Shown: piece by piece, positions 18,410-26,421 of the stretch
How the letters are laid out: each line of letters opens with the position of its first letter
Numbering within the stretch: position 1 is the stretch's first letter
Assembly: GCA_020161455.1 (NCBI GenBank)
Contig: JAIUNZ010000014.1
Coordinates: forward strand, 1 to 52,553
Length of the DNA stretch: 52,553 nt
From: Bacteroidota bacterium
GTDB lineage: Bacteria; Bacteroidota; Bacteroidia; Flavobacteriales; Flavobacteriaceae
Direction of reading: 5' to 3'
The notes under the pieces: model-generated
What the model was told of the DNA's origin: nothing
The model's database searches: none
The model's input: only the letters and a program-made list of their open reading frames with translations
Position numbers and translations under genes: made by a program

Positions 18410-19171
18410 ATGAGAACTAATTTTATACTTCTACTATTTAGCATGTCATTGTTAAGTTATGCGCAACTAAAACCTGTTGATTATAATGATGAAAGTCAAA
18501 AGTTGAGTGGTTTTTCTGCTATTCCAAAAAAATCGGTAAACAATAATGCAGGTATATTAATTCTTCCAGCTTGGATGGGAATTGACAAAAATTCTAAAGA
18601 AGTAGCACAAAAATTACAGGATTTAGGTTATTTTGCTTTTGTAGCCGACATTTATGGTGTTGACAAACGTCCAACTAACGCTAAGGAAGCTGGGCAAAAC
18701 GCTGGTTACTATAAAAAGAATATCTCGGAATATCATAAAAGAATTCAATTGGCACTCGATCAATTAATCAAACAAGGAGCAAATCCAGATAAAATTGTTG
18801 TAATTGGTTATTGTTTTGGTGGTACTGGTGCTATCGAAGCAGCAAGAACGAACATGAAAGTACAAGGCGTTGTTTCGTTTCATGGAGGTTTAGGTAGAGA
18901 TGAAACAAGAGAAATCGTAGAAATTAAACCTAAAGTTTTAGTACTGCACGGTGCAGATGATTTTTATGTTCCAAAAGAAGAAGTGGAAGCATTTCAAAAT
19001 GAAATGCGAAAAGCTAATGCCGACTGGCAAATGAATTATTATTCAAATGCTGTTCATGCATTTACTCATAAAGATGCCGGAAGTGATAATAGCAAAGGAG
19101 CAGCTTACAATGAGAAAGCTGATAAACGATCATGGATTGCTTTTATGGATTTTTTGAAAGAAGTGTTATAA
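18410..19171 (+). CDS. Secreted dienelactone-hydrolase-family protein
   Basis: The 253-residue alpha/beta hydrolase has a signal peptide (MRTNFILLLFSMSLLSYAQ). The nucleophile elbow is GYCFGGTG, with cysteine as the nucleophile as in dienelactone hydrolases. The acid is in HGADDFYVP and the histidine in NAVHAFTH. I chose the ATG at 18410 rather than the upstream ATG in the same frame (18362), because the signal peptide begins there and the extra 16 residues are lysine/tyrosine-rich and unlike a family N-terminus. The family hydrolyses lactones and esters. Secreted Bacteroidota members have unknown substrates. It follows the porin gene by 51 bp on the same strand. Confidence 0.87.
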   Translation: MRTNFILLLFSMSLLSYAQLKPVDYNDESQKLSGFSAIPKKSVNNNAGILILPAWMGIDKNSKEVAQKLQDLGYFAFVADIYGVDKRPTNAKEAGQNAGYYKKNISEYHKRIQLALDQLIKQGANPDKIVVIGYCFGGTGAIEAARTNMKVQGVVSFHGGLGRDETREIVEIKPKVLVLHGADDFYVPKEEVEAFQNEMRKANADWQMNYYSNAVHAFTHKDAGSDNSKGAAYNEKADKRSWIAFMDFLKEVL

Positions 19172-19186
19172 TATTGACTGATAAAT

Positions 19187-20236
19187 TTAATTTTTAACTC
19201 TAATCTCAAAAGTTTTATTCCAGTTTTTTCCAGTAACAAAAATCGTTTTTGTCTTTTTATTATAAGCAATACCGTTTAAAACTTCAGCTTCTTTGTTGGT
19301 TACTTTTGACCGTAATGCTGATAAATCTAATACACTTTCTACAGCACCAGTTTCTGGATTAATTACAGCTATTGCATCTTTTTGCCAAATATTACCATAA
19401 ATTTTTCCGTCAATCCATTCTAATTCGTTGACACTTTTTATTTTACTATCGTTAGTGTAAACATTAATATAATCAATTAGTTTTTGTGTTTCTGGATCCA
19501 TTTTCCATATTTTCTCTGTTCCGTCAGAATGATAAATAAATGTACCGTCATTGGTCATTCCCCAACCTTCGACTTTTTTATCATAGGTGAATGATTTTAT
19601 CTTTTTTAATGTATTAGCATTATAAATAAATCCAGTTGCATTTTGCCACGTCAATTGGTATATTCTGTCATTAATAACAGTAATTCCTTCGCCGAAATAT
19701 TGCTGTTCTAAAGCTACTTTTTTATATATTTTACCAGTTTTATAATCAATTTTAGCCAGATAGGATTTTCCATTTTGACCAGTGCTTTCAATCAAAGTGT
19801 CACGATAAAACTCAAAACCTTCGGTAAATGCATCTACATCATGATCGTAAGTGTTTACAATATCATAGTTCAAAAGAACAGGAGCATTGTCAGCTACTAA
19901 TTCGATTCTTTTGTATGAAGAAATAGTATCGCCACCGAAATAGATTAATGCTTTCAAATTTTGATAGCCTAATTTTTTTCCTTTTAAACCAAAAGAGAAT
20001 TTACCATTTCCTTTAGTAGTATTTATTTTTTCATTGTTCATAAAATAAACAATACTATCGATAGTCTTATTTTTGTTGTTGACTACTTCCAAATTTACTT
20101 GGTCGGTGCTTTTGTATTTAGGTTTTAAAACGGTTTCGTTAATACTAAAATAATTTTCTTTATCTTTCAATGTGTCGCCACAACCTACAATGGTTAAGGC
20201 TAATAAAATGGTAATTAAAGCGTTATGTTTTCTCAT
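19187..20236 (-). CDS. Glutaminyl-peptide cyclotransferase-like lipoprotein
   Basis: The 349-residue protein begins with a lipoprotein signal peptide (ITILLALTIVGCGD, cysteine at residue 19). The C-terminal 240 residues are a five-bladed propeller of the plant-type glutamine cyclotransferase family, with DVDAFTEGFEF, YFGEGITVINDRIYQLTW, KVEGWGMTNDG and ELEWIDGKIYGNIWQKD. The enzyme turns N-terminal glutamine into pyroglutamate. The first 100 residues look like a separate beta domain. The gene is convergent with the hydrolase gene, 15 bp apart, with no clear terminator between them. The SRP RNA lies upstream in the opposite direction. Confidence 0.88.
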   Translation of the reverse strand: MRKHNALITILLALTIVGCGDTLKDKENYFSINETVLKPKYKSTDQVNLEVVNNKNKTIDSIVYFMNNEKINTTKGNGKFSFGLKGKKLGYQNLKALIYFGGDTISSYKRIELVADNAPVLLNYDIVNTYDHDVDAFTEGFEFYRDTLIESTGQNGKSYLAKIDYKTGKIYKKVALEQQYFGEGITVINDRIYQLTWQNATGFIYNANTLKKIKSFTYDKKVEGWGMTNDGTFIYHSDGTEKIWKMDPETQKLIDYINVYTNDSKIKSVNELEWIDGKIYGNIWQKDAIAVINPETGAVESVLDLSALRSKVTNKEAEVLNGIAYNKKTKTIFVTGKNWNKTFEIRVKN

Positions 20237-20288
20237 TTTTGTTCTAAAATTTAAACTTCACAAATATATTTATAATGCACTTAAAATA

Positions 20289-20318
20289 TTGCAAAAAAAT
20301 AAAAAGATTGTATATTTG
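20289..20318 (+). promoter_or_regulatory. Promoter of the SRP RNA gene
   Basis: TTG at 20289-20291 is followed after 19 bp by TATATTTG at 20311-20318, a full match to the Bacteroidota pattern. The RNA begins about 5 bp later. Confidence 0.8.
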
Positions 20319-20322
20319 CACC

Positions 20323-20415
20323 GGCAAGTCCTACACGACCAGCTCCTGCAAAATCCTCCAGGATGGGAACATAGCAAAGGTATGTGGTTGAGCGGTGCGA
20401 TGTAGGTCGCTTGCC
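20323..20415 (+). ncRNA. ffs: Signal recognition particle RNA, small bacterial type
   Basis: The ends pair (GGCAAG with CTTGCC, then CCTACA with TGTAGG) to make the long hairpin of a 93-nt 4.5S-type RNA. The tip carries the conserved domain IV pattern AGG-nnn-GGAA-nnn-AGCA (AGGATGGGAACATAGCA), where the protein Ffh binds. The RNA has its own canonical promoter and an independent terminator. It targets ribosomes making membrane and secreted proteins to the membrane. The exact ends are set by the closing stem and may be off by a few bases. Confidence 0.92.
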
Positions 20416-20433
20416 ATTTTTTTCTTCAACTGT

Positions 20434-20482
20434 AATCCGAAATCTTGTGCTGAATTTATTTCAGTAGCCTTCGGATTTTTTT
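20434..20482 (+). terminator. Intrinsic terminator of the SRP RNA
   Basis: The arms AATCCGAA and TTCGGATT close a longer structure with an inner CTGAA/TTCAG pairing, and a run of seven T follows. It ends just 15 bp before the next start codon. Confidence 0.8.
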
Positions 20483-20497
20483 ATACCTTTATTTTTT

Positions 20498-21496
20498 ATG
20501 AAGTTATCATGGCAAATAGTAAAATTCAAACTCAAAGAAACCTTTGCTATTGCTTATGGAAATTATAACTACCGTGAAGCATTAATTGTTTCGCTGAAGC
20601 ATCATGATAGTATAGGTTATGGCGAATGTACTGCTATTGATTATTATCAAATTAATTTAGCTGAATTTGAAAATATTCTTCTAACCATTCAATCAAAAAT
20701 AGAAGCCCAAAAAATTGTAGAACCAATTGATTTTTATACTTTACTTTTGAATTTGAACCTACCAAGCTTTCTTCGTTCTGCAGTTGATTGTGCTTATTGG
20801 GATTTGTTTGGAAAACTAGAAAAAAAATCTTTTTTAATGTTAAACGGGATTAATTATAATAAATTACCCGAATCGTCATTCACAATAAGTATTGATGCTA
20901 TTGATAATCAGTTAAAAAAAATAAATCAATTAGATTGGAATACTTTTAAAGTAAAATGCAACCAACTAGATAGAGCCACTGTTTTTTCATTATTGAATAC
21001 CAATAAAAAAATTGCTTTAGACTCTAACGGAAGTTTTACAAACGAAGATTGTCTTTGGTTGGAAAATCAAGAACTAACATCAGCCTTTTTGTATTTAGAA
21101 CAACCCATGCATCCTGAAAATGAAAATTATAAATCATTATCAGATTCAAAACATTCCAATTGGATGGCGGATGAAGATTGTCAATCGATTGATGATTTAG
21201 AAAAATTGCAATCACATTATAAAAGTATTAATATTAAATTAGTAAAGTGTGGCGGATTAACACCAGCTTTGAAAATGATTGAAACTGCAAGAAAATTAAA
21301 TTTTAAAATCATGATTGGATGTATGACTGAGTCTAGTATTGGGATTTCGGCAGGAGCAGTTTTGGCACCATTATGCGATTTTGCTGATTTGGATGGGGCA
21401 ACATTGATTGCAAATGATATTGCAAAAGGATCACAAATTGTAAACGGAAAAATAAATTTAAGTCACGAATTTGGTTTAGGAATTCGCATGATATAA
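20498..21496 (+). CDS. Dipeptide epimerase (L-Ala-D/L-Glu type), enolase superfamily
   Basis: The 332-residue enzyme belongs to the mandelate racemase/muconate cycloisomerase branch. The KxK acid-base motif is FKVKC near residue 150. Metal ligands are in ALDSNGSF, EQPMHPEN and MADEDCQS. The second base and specificity loop are KLVKCGG and MIGCMTESSIGISAG, followed by DLDGATL. The last two blocks are typical of dipeptide epimerases that act on murein-derived Ala-Glu, rather than of o-succinylbenzoate synthase, although the two families are close. It starts 15 bp after the SRP terminator with no visible promoter in the gap, so transcription may depend on readthrough or on a promoter that I do not recognise. 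Confidence 0.8.
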   Translation: MKLSWQIVKFKLKETFAIAYGNYNYREALIVSLKHHDSIGYGECTAIDYYQINLAEFENILLTIQSKIEAQKIVEPIDFYTLLLNLNLPSFLRSAVDCAYWDLFGKLEKKSFLMLNGINYNKLPESSFTISIDAIDNQLKKINQLDWNTFKVKCNQLDRATVFSLLNTNKKIALDSNGSFTNEDCLWLENQELTSAFLYLEQPMHPENENYKSLSDSKHSNWMADEDCQSIDDLEKLQSHYKSINIKLVKCGGLTPALKMIETARKLNFKIMIGCMTESSIGISAGAVLAPLCDFADLDGATLIANDIAKGSQIVNGKINLSHEFGLGIRMI

Positions 21497-21528
21497 GTAT
21501 CTTTAACTAAATTTTTAAAAAATACTCC

Positions 21529-22332
21529 ATGAGTAAAGTTGTATTAATTACGGGCGGTTCATCTGGAATAGGAAAAGCAATTGGAGAATTTTTGCTTCAA
21601 AAAGGTTTTACAGTTTATGGAACAAGCAGAAATCCAGAGAATAACACTAATTCATTATTTCCATTACTACAATTAGACGTTCGAAAAGTGGAAACAATTC
21701 AAAAAACAATTGCAGAAGTCATTCAGAAATCAGGCAGAGTAGATGTTGTCATTAATAATGCTGGTGTTGGGATAACTGGTCCAATTGAAGAAACACCAAC
21801 CGATGAAATGCGAAATAATTTCGAAACTAATTTTTTTGGACCAATTGAAGTGATAAAATCAGTTTTACCACAAATGCGTGAACAAAAATCAGGTCTGATT
21901 ATCAATATTACTTCTATTGCGGCTTATATGGGTTTGCCTTTTCGTGGAATTTATTCTTCTTCAAAAGCGGCTTTAGAAATCATTACCGAAAGCATAAGCA
22001 TGGAAGTAAAATCTTTTGGAATAAATGTGGTTAATGTTGCGCCTGGAGATTTTGCAACGAATATTGCCTCAGGACGTTATCATGCGCCAGTTATTGAAGG
22101 TTCTGCTTATGAAAGCAACTACGGAAACACTTTAAAGCAAATGGATGAACATGTTGATAGTGGGAGTAATCCAAATGAGATGGCGTTCGCGATCTATCAA
22201 ATCATTAACGAGAAAAAACCAAAATTGCATTATAAAATTGGTGTTTTTATGCAACGTTTTTCAATAATCTTGAAAAGAATTTTACCCGATAGAATTTACG
22301 AAGCAATGTTGATGAATCATTATAAATTGTAA
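21529..22332 (+). CDS. Short-chain dehydrogenase/reductase
   Basis: The 267-residue NAD(P)-dependent SDR has the dinucleotide motif TGGSSGIGKA at residues 7-16, NNAGVG near 81, a serine in NITSIAAYMG, and the YxxxK pair in YSSSKAALE near 144. The C-terminal part (NVVNVAPGDFATNIA) is the usual substrate loop. It resembles the classical SDRs that act on ketones, retinol-like or steroid-like compounds, but the substrate cannot be named. It follows the epimerase by 32 bp on the same strand and may share its transcript. It differs from the SDR at 34585-35283, which lacks the catalytic tyrosine. Confidence 0.9.
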   Translation: MSKVVLITGGSSGIGKAIGEFLLQKGFTVYGTSRNPENNTNSLFPLLQLDVRKVETIQKTIAEVIQKSGRVDVVINNAGVGITGPIEETPTDEMRNNFETNFFGPIEVIKSVLPQMREQKSGLIINITSIAAYMGLPFRGIYSSSKAALEIITESISMEVKSFGINVVNVAPGDFATNIASGRYHAPVIEGSAYESNYGNTLKQMDEHVDSGSNPNEMAFAIYQIINEKKPKLHYKIGVFMQRFSIILKRILPDRIYEAMLMNHYKL

Positions 22333-22354
22333 ACGACAATTGAATTTGATTTCG

Positions 22355-22362
22355 TAATTTTG
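22355..22362 (+). promoter_or_regulatory. -7 element before the transaldolase gene
   Basis: TAATTTTG matches TAnnTTTG and lies 50 bp upstream of the start. No convincing -33 TTTG is seen. Confidence 0.4.
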
Positions 22363-22412
22363 CAAAACTTAAAAAAAACACAACTTATTTATACTTAAAC
22401 AAAAAACGGATT

Positions 22413-23069
22413 ATGAAATTTTTTATTGACACAGCCAATCTAAAAGAAATTAAAGAAGCACAAGAATTAGGTGTTTTAGATGGTGTTACTACCAATCCAT
22501 CGTTGATGGCAAAAGAAGGTATTGCTGGAAAAAACAATATTTTAAAACATTATGTTGACATTTGTAACATTGTTGATGGTGATGTAAGTGCTGAAGTAAT
22601 TGCAACAGATTTTGCTGGAATGATCAAAGAAGGCGAAGAGTTGGCAGAATTGCACGAACAAATCGTTGTAAAAATCCCAATGACCAAAGATGGAATAAAA
22701 GCGTGTAAATATTTTTCAGACAAAGGAATTAGAACCAATGTAACTTTAGTATTTTCAGCAGGTCAAGCATTATTGGCGGCAAAAGCTGGAGCAAGTTATG
22801 TTTCGCCTTTCCTTGGAAGATTAGACGATATTTCTACTGATGGATTGTATTTAATTCAAGAAATTCGAGAGATTTATGATAATTATGGTTTTGAAACTGA
22901 AATTCTTGCAGCATCTATTCGTCACACTATGCATGTAGTTAATTGTGCAAAAATTGGAGCAGATGTTATGACTGGACCATTATCATCTATTCTTGGTTTG
23001 TTGAAACATCCTTTGACAGATATTGGTTTAGCACAATTCTTGGCAGATTATGCCAAAGGAAATCAATAA
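22413..23069 (+). CDS. tal: Transaldolase, small (TalC/fructose-6-phosphate aldolase-like) type
   Basis: The 218-residue TIM-barrel enzyme begins with [13 protein letters not shown] and has the [14 protein letters not shown] loop near residue 25. The Schiff-base lysine is in [10 protein letters not shown] near residue 87, and [10 protein letters not shown] is near the end. This short, decameric class is widespread in Bacteroidota and acts as the transaldolase of the non-oxidative pentose phosphate pathway. Fructose-6-phosphate aldolase shares the fold and cannot be excluded by sequence reading alone. A good terminator follows. Confidence 0.9.
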   Translation: MKFFIDTANLKEIKEAQELGVLDGVTTNPSLMAKEGIAGKNNILKHYVDICNIVDGDVSAEVIATDFAGMIKEGEELAELHEQIVVKIPMTKDGIKACKYFSDKGIRTNVTLVFSAGQALLAAKAGASYVSPFLGRLDDISTDGLYLIQEIREIYDNYGFETEILAASIRHTMHVVNCAKIGADVMTGPLSSILGLLKHPLTDIGLAQFLADYAKGNQ

Positions 23070-23099
23070 TTGATATTACTTACTATATAATTTAAAAAA

Positions 23100-23126
23100 G
23101 GCTTTCCAATTGGGAAGTTTTTTTTA
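23100..23126 (+). terminator. Intrinsic terminator after the transaldolase gene
   Basis: CTTTCC and GGGAAG pair around AATT, with a T-run after it. The A-run before the stem makes it usable for the convergent gene too. Confidence 0.7.
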
Positions 23127-23142
23127 TACTCTTTTATAAATC

Positions 23143-24549
23143 TTATTTAAAATTATTTTCAAAAGTAGTGTCAAAAATATTGGTAAATGCATTTTTAATT
23201 TTCCCGTTTTCATCCAAAATAATGGTTCGATGAATTTTATTGATTGCCCATTTCGATTTGATATCTTCAAAATTATCACAACGCAATTGCGTTATTCCAG
23301 TTAATTGATAGCTTTTAAGAATCTTCAGCCAATCGTCTTGTGAGTCATTTAGATTTATAGCTATATATTCAAAATTTGGATATTTTTGTTTGAATTTTAA
23401 AATTTTCTTATGAACAGCCTCAAAATGAGCAATTAAGCTACCTGTCCAAAAATAAATTACTGTTTTCTTGTGTTTAAAACTATCTGAATCTAATTTGTTT
23501 CCATTACTATCAATCAAAATCACGTTTGGAAGCGCATTACCAACCCTTAGTTGCTGTATAGCATTACCAATTTTTGCAATCTCGTTTTGTTTACTTTTAT
23601 CAGTAGAAAATTTATGATAAGATTCTAAAAAAGCTTTGTTGTTAACCATGTTTTGATCTTCTAAAAAATAAGTAAACGCAATATTATCCAGCATTATATT
23701 TTTTAGTTTCTCATTTTTTATCAAAGTATCTGCAATTTGCATTTTATTGATGTTGGTTTTCAATGCTAAATCAGCTTCAGTAAAATGATTGTGATAATTG
23801 ATAGCACCCATGTTGTTAAGCATATGAGAAAGATACATCACAAATGGAGCATAATTTTCTAAGGCTGCGTTATCAAAATTTATTTTTTTTCTATAGTCAT
23901 AATAATTAGATGGAATCTGTTCGAAAACATCATTACCAGTCCTAATTTTGTGAACATTAGGATACAATTCTTTTTTGGTATAATATTGAAAATTAACTGC
24001 AGCTTTGGCAAAAACATCAAAATCTTCGCTCCATTTTATTTCTTGTTTTTTTAACTGATAAAACTTTTCATTGGCAAGATTTGAAGAATCAATGGTTTTT
24101 GTGAATTCTTTCAAACCATAGTCAAACACTTTAAACATAGAGTTTTTATCTTTTTCATTTCTTAAATATAAATCCATTAAAAAAGTGTTTTTTAAATCAC
24201 CACGACCACAGAAAGCAACCGAATTGTCAAAATCACGAGAATTTACGCGAACCATAATGCTATCATTTTTATCAAAATATACATATTGATATTCTGGTTC
24301 GTGCTTGAAGGAATACATACCTGGTGCAAGCGAATCAAATTTTATAAAAAAACGATTATTACTATCCAGTTTTAAAGAATCAATAACAATATTGTCTTTG
24401 CAAAACAATACATAAGGATTGTTTGGATTAACTATTTCTCCGCCAAAATAGGCAACAAATTCACCATCATTATTCTTATTGACACAAGAACAAAAAATGA
24501 AAGTAAAAATATATAGGGAAAGTAATTTTATTTTATAGGCAAATTTCAT
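23143..24549 (-). CDS. Lipoprotein with a thioredoxin/TlpA-like domain lacking the CXXC pair
   Basis: The 468-residue protein has a lipoprotein signal (FTFIFCSCVNK, lipobox near residue 21). The first 130 residues form a DUF4369-like beta domain (FGGEIVNPNNPYVLFCKDNIVIDSL). A helical middle follows, and residues about 340-468 are a TlpA/peroxiredoxin-like fold (PNVILIDSNGNKLDSDSF, KTVIYFWTG, FEYIAINL, TIILDENGKI). Family members that reduce disulfides carry WxxxCxxC after the first strand. Here that place reads FWTGSLIAHFE, with no cysteine, so redox catalysis by the usual route is unlikely. It may serve as a binding or structural domain. The gene is convergent with the transaldolase gene and divergent from the regulator at 24782. 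Confidence 0.82.
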   Translation of the reverse strand: MKFAYKIKLLSLYIFTFIFCSCVNKNNDGEFVAYFGGEIVNPNNPYVLFCKDNIVIDSLKLDSNNRFFIKFDSLAPGMYSFKHEPEYQYVYFDKNDSIMVRVNSRDFDNSVAFCGRGDLKNTFLMDLYLRNEKDKNSMFKVFDYGLKEFTKTIDSSNLANEKFYQLKKQEIKWSEDFDVFAKAAVNFQYYTKKELYPNVHKIRTGNDVFEQIPSNYYDYRKKINFDNAALENYAPFVMYLSHMLNNMGAINYHNHFTEADLALKTNINKMQIADTLIKNEKLKNIMLDNIAFTYFLEDQNMVNNKAFLESYHKFSTDKSKQNEIAKIGNAIQQLRVGNALPNVILIDSNGNKLDSDSFKHKKTVIYFWTGSLIAHFEAVHKKILKFKQKYPNFEYIAINLNDSQDDWLKILKSYQLTGITQLRCDNFEDIKSKWAINKIHRTIILDENGKIKNAFTNIFDTTFENNFK

Positions 24550-24731
24550 TTAAATAATTTCGTTGTAAACAAATTTAAGTAGATGTATTGATAATAGGTG
24601 TTAAGCATTAGTTAAAGTTGGAAAGACTTTAGAATCTAGAATATAAGCAATCTTTTATTCTTTAATTTATTTTCATTCCTACATCTATATTCAGTTTTGT
24701 TTTCAAATTTAACAAAACTTTATGTTCGGTT

Positions 24732-24764
24732 AGTTCGGTGTTTTGCGAACTGGGATTATCTTTG
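24732..24764 (+). promoter_or_regulatory. Promoter with overlapping palindromic operator of the efflux operon
   Basis: AGTTCG at 24732-24737 and CGAACT at 24746-24751 form an inverted repeat with an 8-bp spacer. GTTCGGT occurs a second time just upstream at 24724. The -7 box TATCTTTG is at 24757-24764. TTCG at 24734-24737, 19 bp before it, is in the place of the -33 box. A regulator bound to the palindrome would cover the promoter, which suggests autoregulation by the GbsR-type protein encoded next. Confidence 0.65.
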
Positions 24765-24781
24765 TAAAAATATTTTGAAAT

Positions 24782-25270
24782 ATGGAAGACGAAAAACAAG
24801 AAATAATTGAAATGTTTGGTGTTCATTTTGAACAACAATACAACATAGCACCACTAGCAGCTAGGGTTTTAGGAGTTTTAATTGTTGATGGTTGTAAATC
24901 TGGATTGACATTTGAAGCATTAGTTGAAAAGTTAAAAGCAAGTAAGAGTTCAATATCCACAAACTTAAATTTGCTTCAAAAGATGAATTTAATAGACTAC
25001 TTCACAGTTGTTGGTGATAGAAAGAAATATTTTAAAGCGGCACCTTTAAGCCAGCGATTAAAAAATTATTTGAATCTAGTGGATAGTGAAAAGTTATTAA
25101 TAGAAAGGATAATTACTTATAGAGAAAAAAACAATTCCTGTTCTCAGGAAAACGTTAACCTTCAAAATAGTTATGCCTACAAAGAACATATTCTTAATGT
25201 AGAGCAGCTATTAATCAATTCCATAAATAAATTTAAAGAAATAGAAATAAAAAATCAATCGAGTAAATAA
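24782..25270 (+). CDS. GbsR/MarR-family transcriptional regulator
   Basis: The 162-residue DNA-binding protein has a winged helix-turn-helix at about residues 20-90 (AARVLGVLIVDGCKSGLTFEALVEKL, KASKSSISTNLNLLQKMNLI, then a wing with VGDRKKYFKA). A helical C-terminal part is likely for dimerisation. GbsR-type MarR proteins usually repress neighbouring genes. It is the first gene of a run with an RND adaptor, pump and outer-membrane channel, starting 8 bp before the adaptor gene. The palindrome in its own promoter is the probable binding site. The ligand that relieves repression is unknown. Confidence 0.9.
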   Translation: MEDEKQEIIEMFGVHFEQQYNIAPLAARVLGVLIVDGCKSGLTFEALVEKLKASKSSISTNLNLLQKMNLIDYFTVVGDRKKYFKAAPLSQRLKNYLNLVDSEKLLIERIITYREKNNSCSQENVNLQNSYAYKEHILNVEQLLINSINKFKEIEIKNQSSK

Positions 25271-25278
25271 TTATCACC

Positions 25279-26391
25279 ATGAAAAAGAAAATAAATAGCA
25301 TTAGCGTCTTAATCCTTGCAGTAAGTCTTTTTTCTTGCAATAAAAAAACTGAAGAAAAGAAAGAAGTAGTTGCAATGCCATACAAAGTTGTTGAAATTGC
25401 AAAAGCAAATACTACCTTGATTGCTGAATTTCCAACAACTTTAGAAGGTGTTACCGATATTGATATTCGTCCAAAGGTAGATGGGTATATCGAAAAAATT
25501 TACATCGAAGAAGGTCAAGAAGTAAAAAAAGGACAACTTCTTTTTAAATTAGAAACACAAACAGCAACACAAGATGCAGCAGCAGCAGCAGCAAAAGTTA
25601 CCGTTGCTCAAGTTGAAGTAAATCGATTAATTCCATTGGTGGAACGAAACATTATTAGCAATGTACAACTTGAAACTGCCAAAGCAAATTTAGCAAGTGT
25701 AAAAAGCACTTATCAAAGTATTGTGGCTCGAATAAATTATGCATCTATTAAAAGTCCTGTTAATGGTATTGTTGGAACGCTGCCTCTACGATTGGGGAGC
25801 TATGTAAGCAGTCAAACTGCAGAACCTTTAACACGTATATCTGATGTGAGCACTGTCTATGCCTATTTTTCAATGAATGAAAAACAGCAATTAGACATCA
25901 TGATGAATACTAATGGAATGACTTTTCAGGACAAGATTGCTAAAATGCCAGCGGTTAATTTGATATTAAGTAATGGTAAACAATACGAACAAAAAGGAAA
26001 AATAGAAACTTTTAGCGGTCAGGCGAATACACAAACAGGTTCGTTTAATGTGCGGGCAAGTTTTCCAAATACTAATAAATTATTGCGCTCCGGCGGAAGT
26101 GGAATTGTTCAAATTCCAACAGATTTAAAAGACGTTATTATTATTCCTCAAAATGCTACTTTAGAACTTCAAGACAAACGCATCGCTCTTATTGTTGATA
26201 ACGATAATAAAGTGAAAGCTGTGCCTATTGAAGTTCGTGCAGTAGCTGGTGGAAAGTTTTATGTTGTTGATAAAGGGTTAAATATTGGCGATAAAGTACT
26301 CATAGAAGGTGTAGGCATAGTTCAAGAAGGAACGCCTATTAAACCAGAAGTTGTAGATTTTAATACCATCATTGCTCCTGAAACAAAATAA
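25279..26391 (+). CDS. RND efflux periplasmic adaptor (membrane fusion protein)
   Basis: The 370-residue lipoprotein (LAVSLFSCNKK, lipid-modified cysteine near residue 20) has the AcrA-like layout. A first lipoyl half (VDGYIEKIYIEEGQEVKKGQLLFKLE) is followed by a short alpha hairpin with a run of alanines (residues about 95-135) and the second lipoyl half (INYASIKSPVNGIVG). Beta-barrel and membrane-proximal domains complete it. It joins the inner-membrane pump to the outer-membrane channel in a tripartite exporter. It is 8 bp after the regulator and 30 bp before the pump gene, so all are in one operon. Confidence 0.94.
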   Translation: MKKKINSISVLILAVSLFSCNKKTEEKKEVVAMPYKVVEIAKANTTLIAEFPTTLEGVTDIDIRPKVDGYIEKIYIEEGQEVKKGQLLFKLETQTATQDAAAAAAKVTVAQVEVNRLIPLVERNIISNVQLETAKANLASVKSTYQSIVARINYASIKSPVNGIVGTLPLRLGSYVSSQTAEPLTRISDVSTVYAYFSMNEKQQLDIMMNTNGMTFQDKIAKMPAVNLILSNGKQYEQKGKIETFSGQANTQTGSFNVRASFPNTNKLLRSGGSGIVQIPTDLKDVIIIPQNATLELQDKRIALIVDNDNKVKAVPIEVRAVAGGKFYVVDKGLNIGDKVLIEGVGIVQEGTPIKPEVVDFNTIIAPETK

Positions 26392-26421
26392 TAGCAACAC
26401 TAATCATTTATAACATAGCAT

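Noticed and set aside
20172-20405. 77-residue plus-strand frame over the SRP RNA
   Set aside because: It overlaps the SRP RNA, its promoter and the start of the neighbouring gene on the other strand.
20498-21496. o-Succinylbenzoate synthase (menC)
   Set aside because: The GCMTESSIG and DLDG blocks fit dipeptide epimerases better, and the gene is far from menE.
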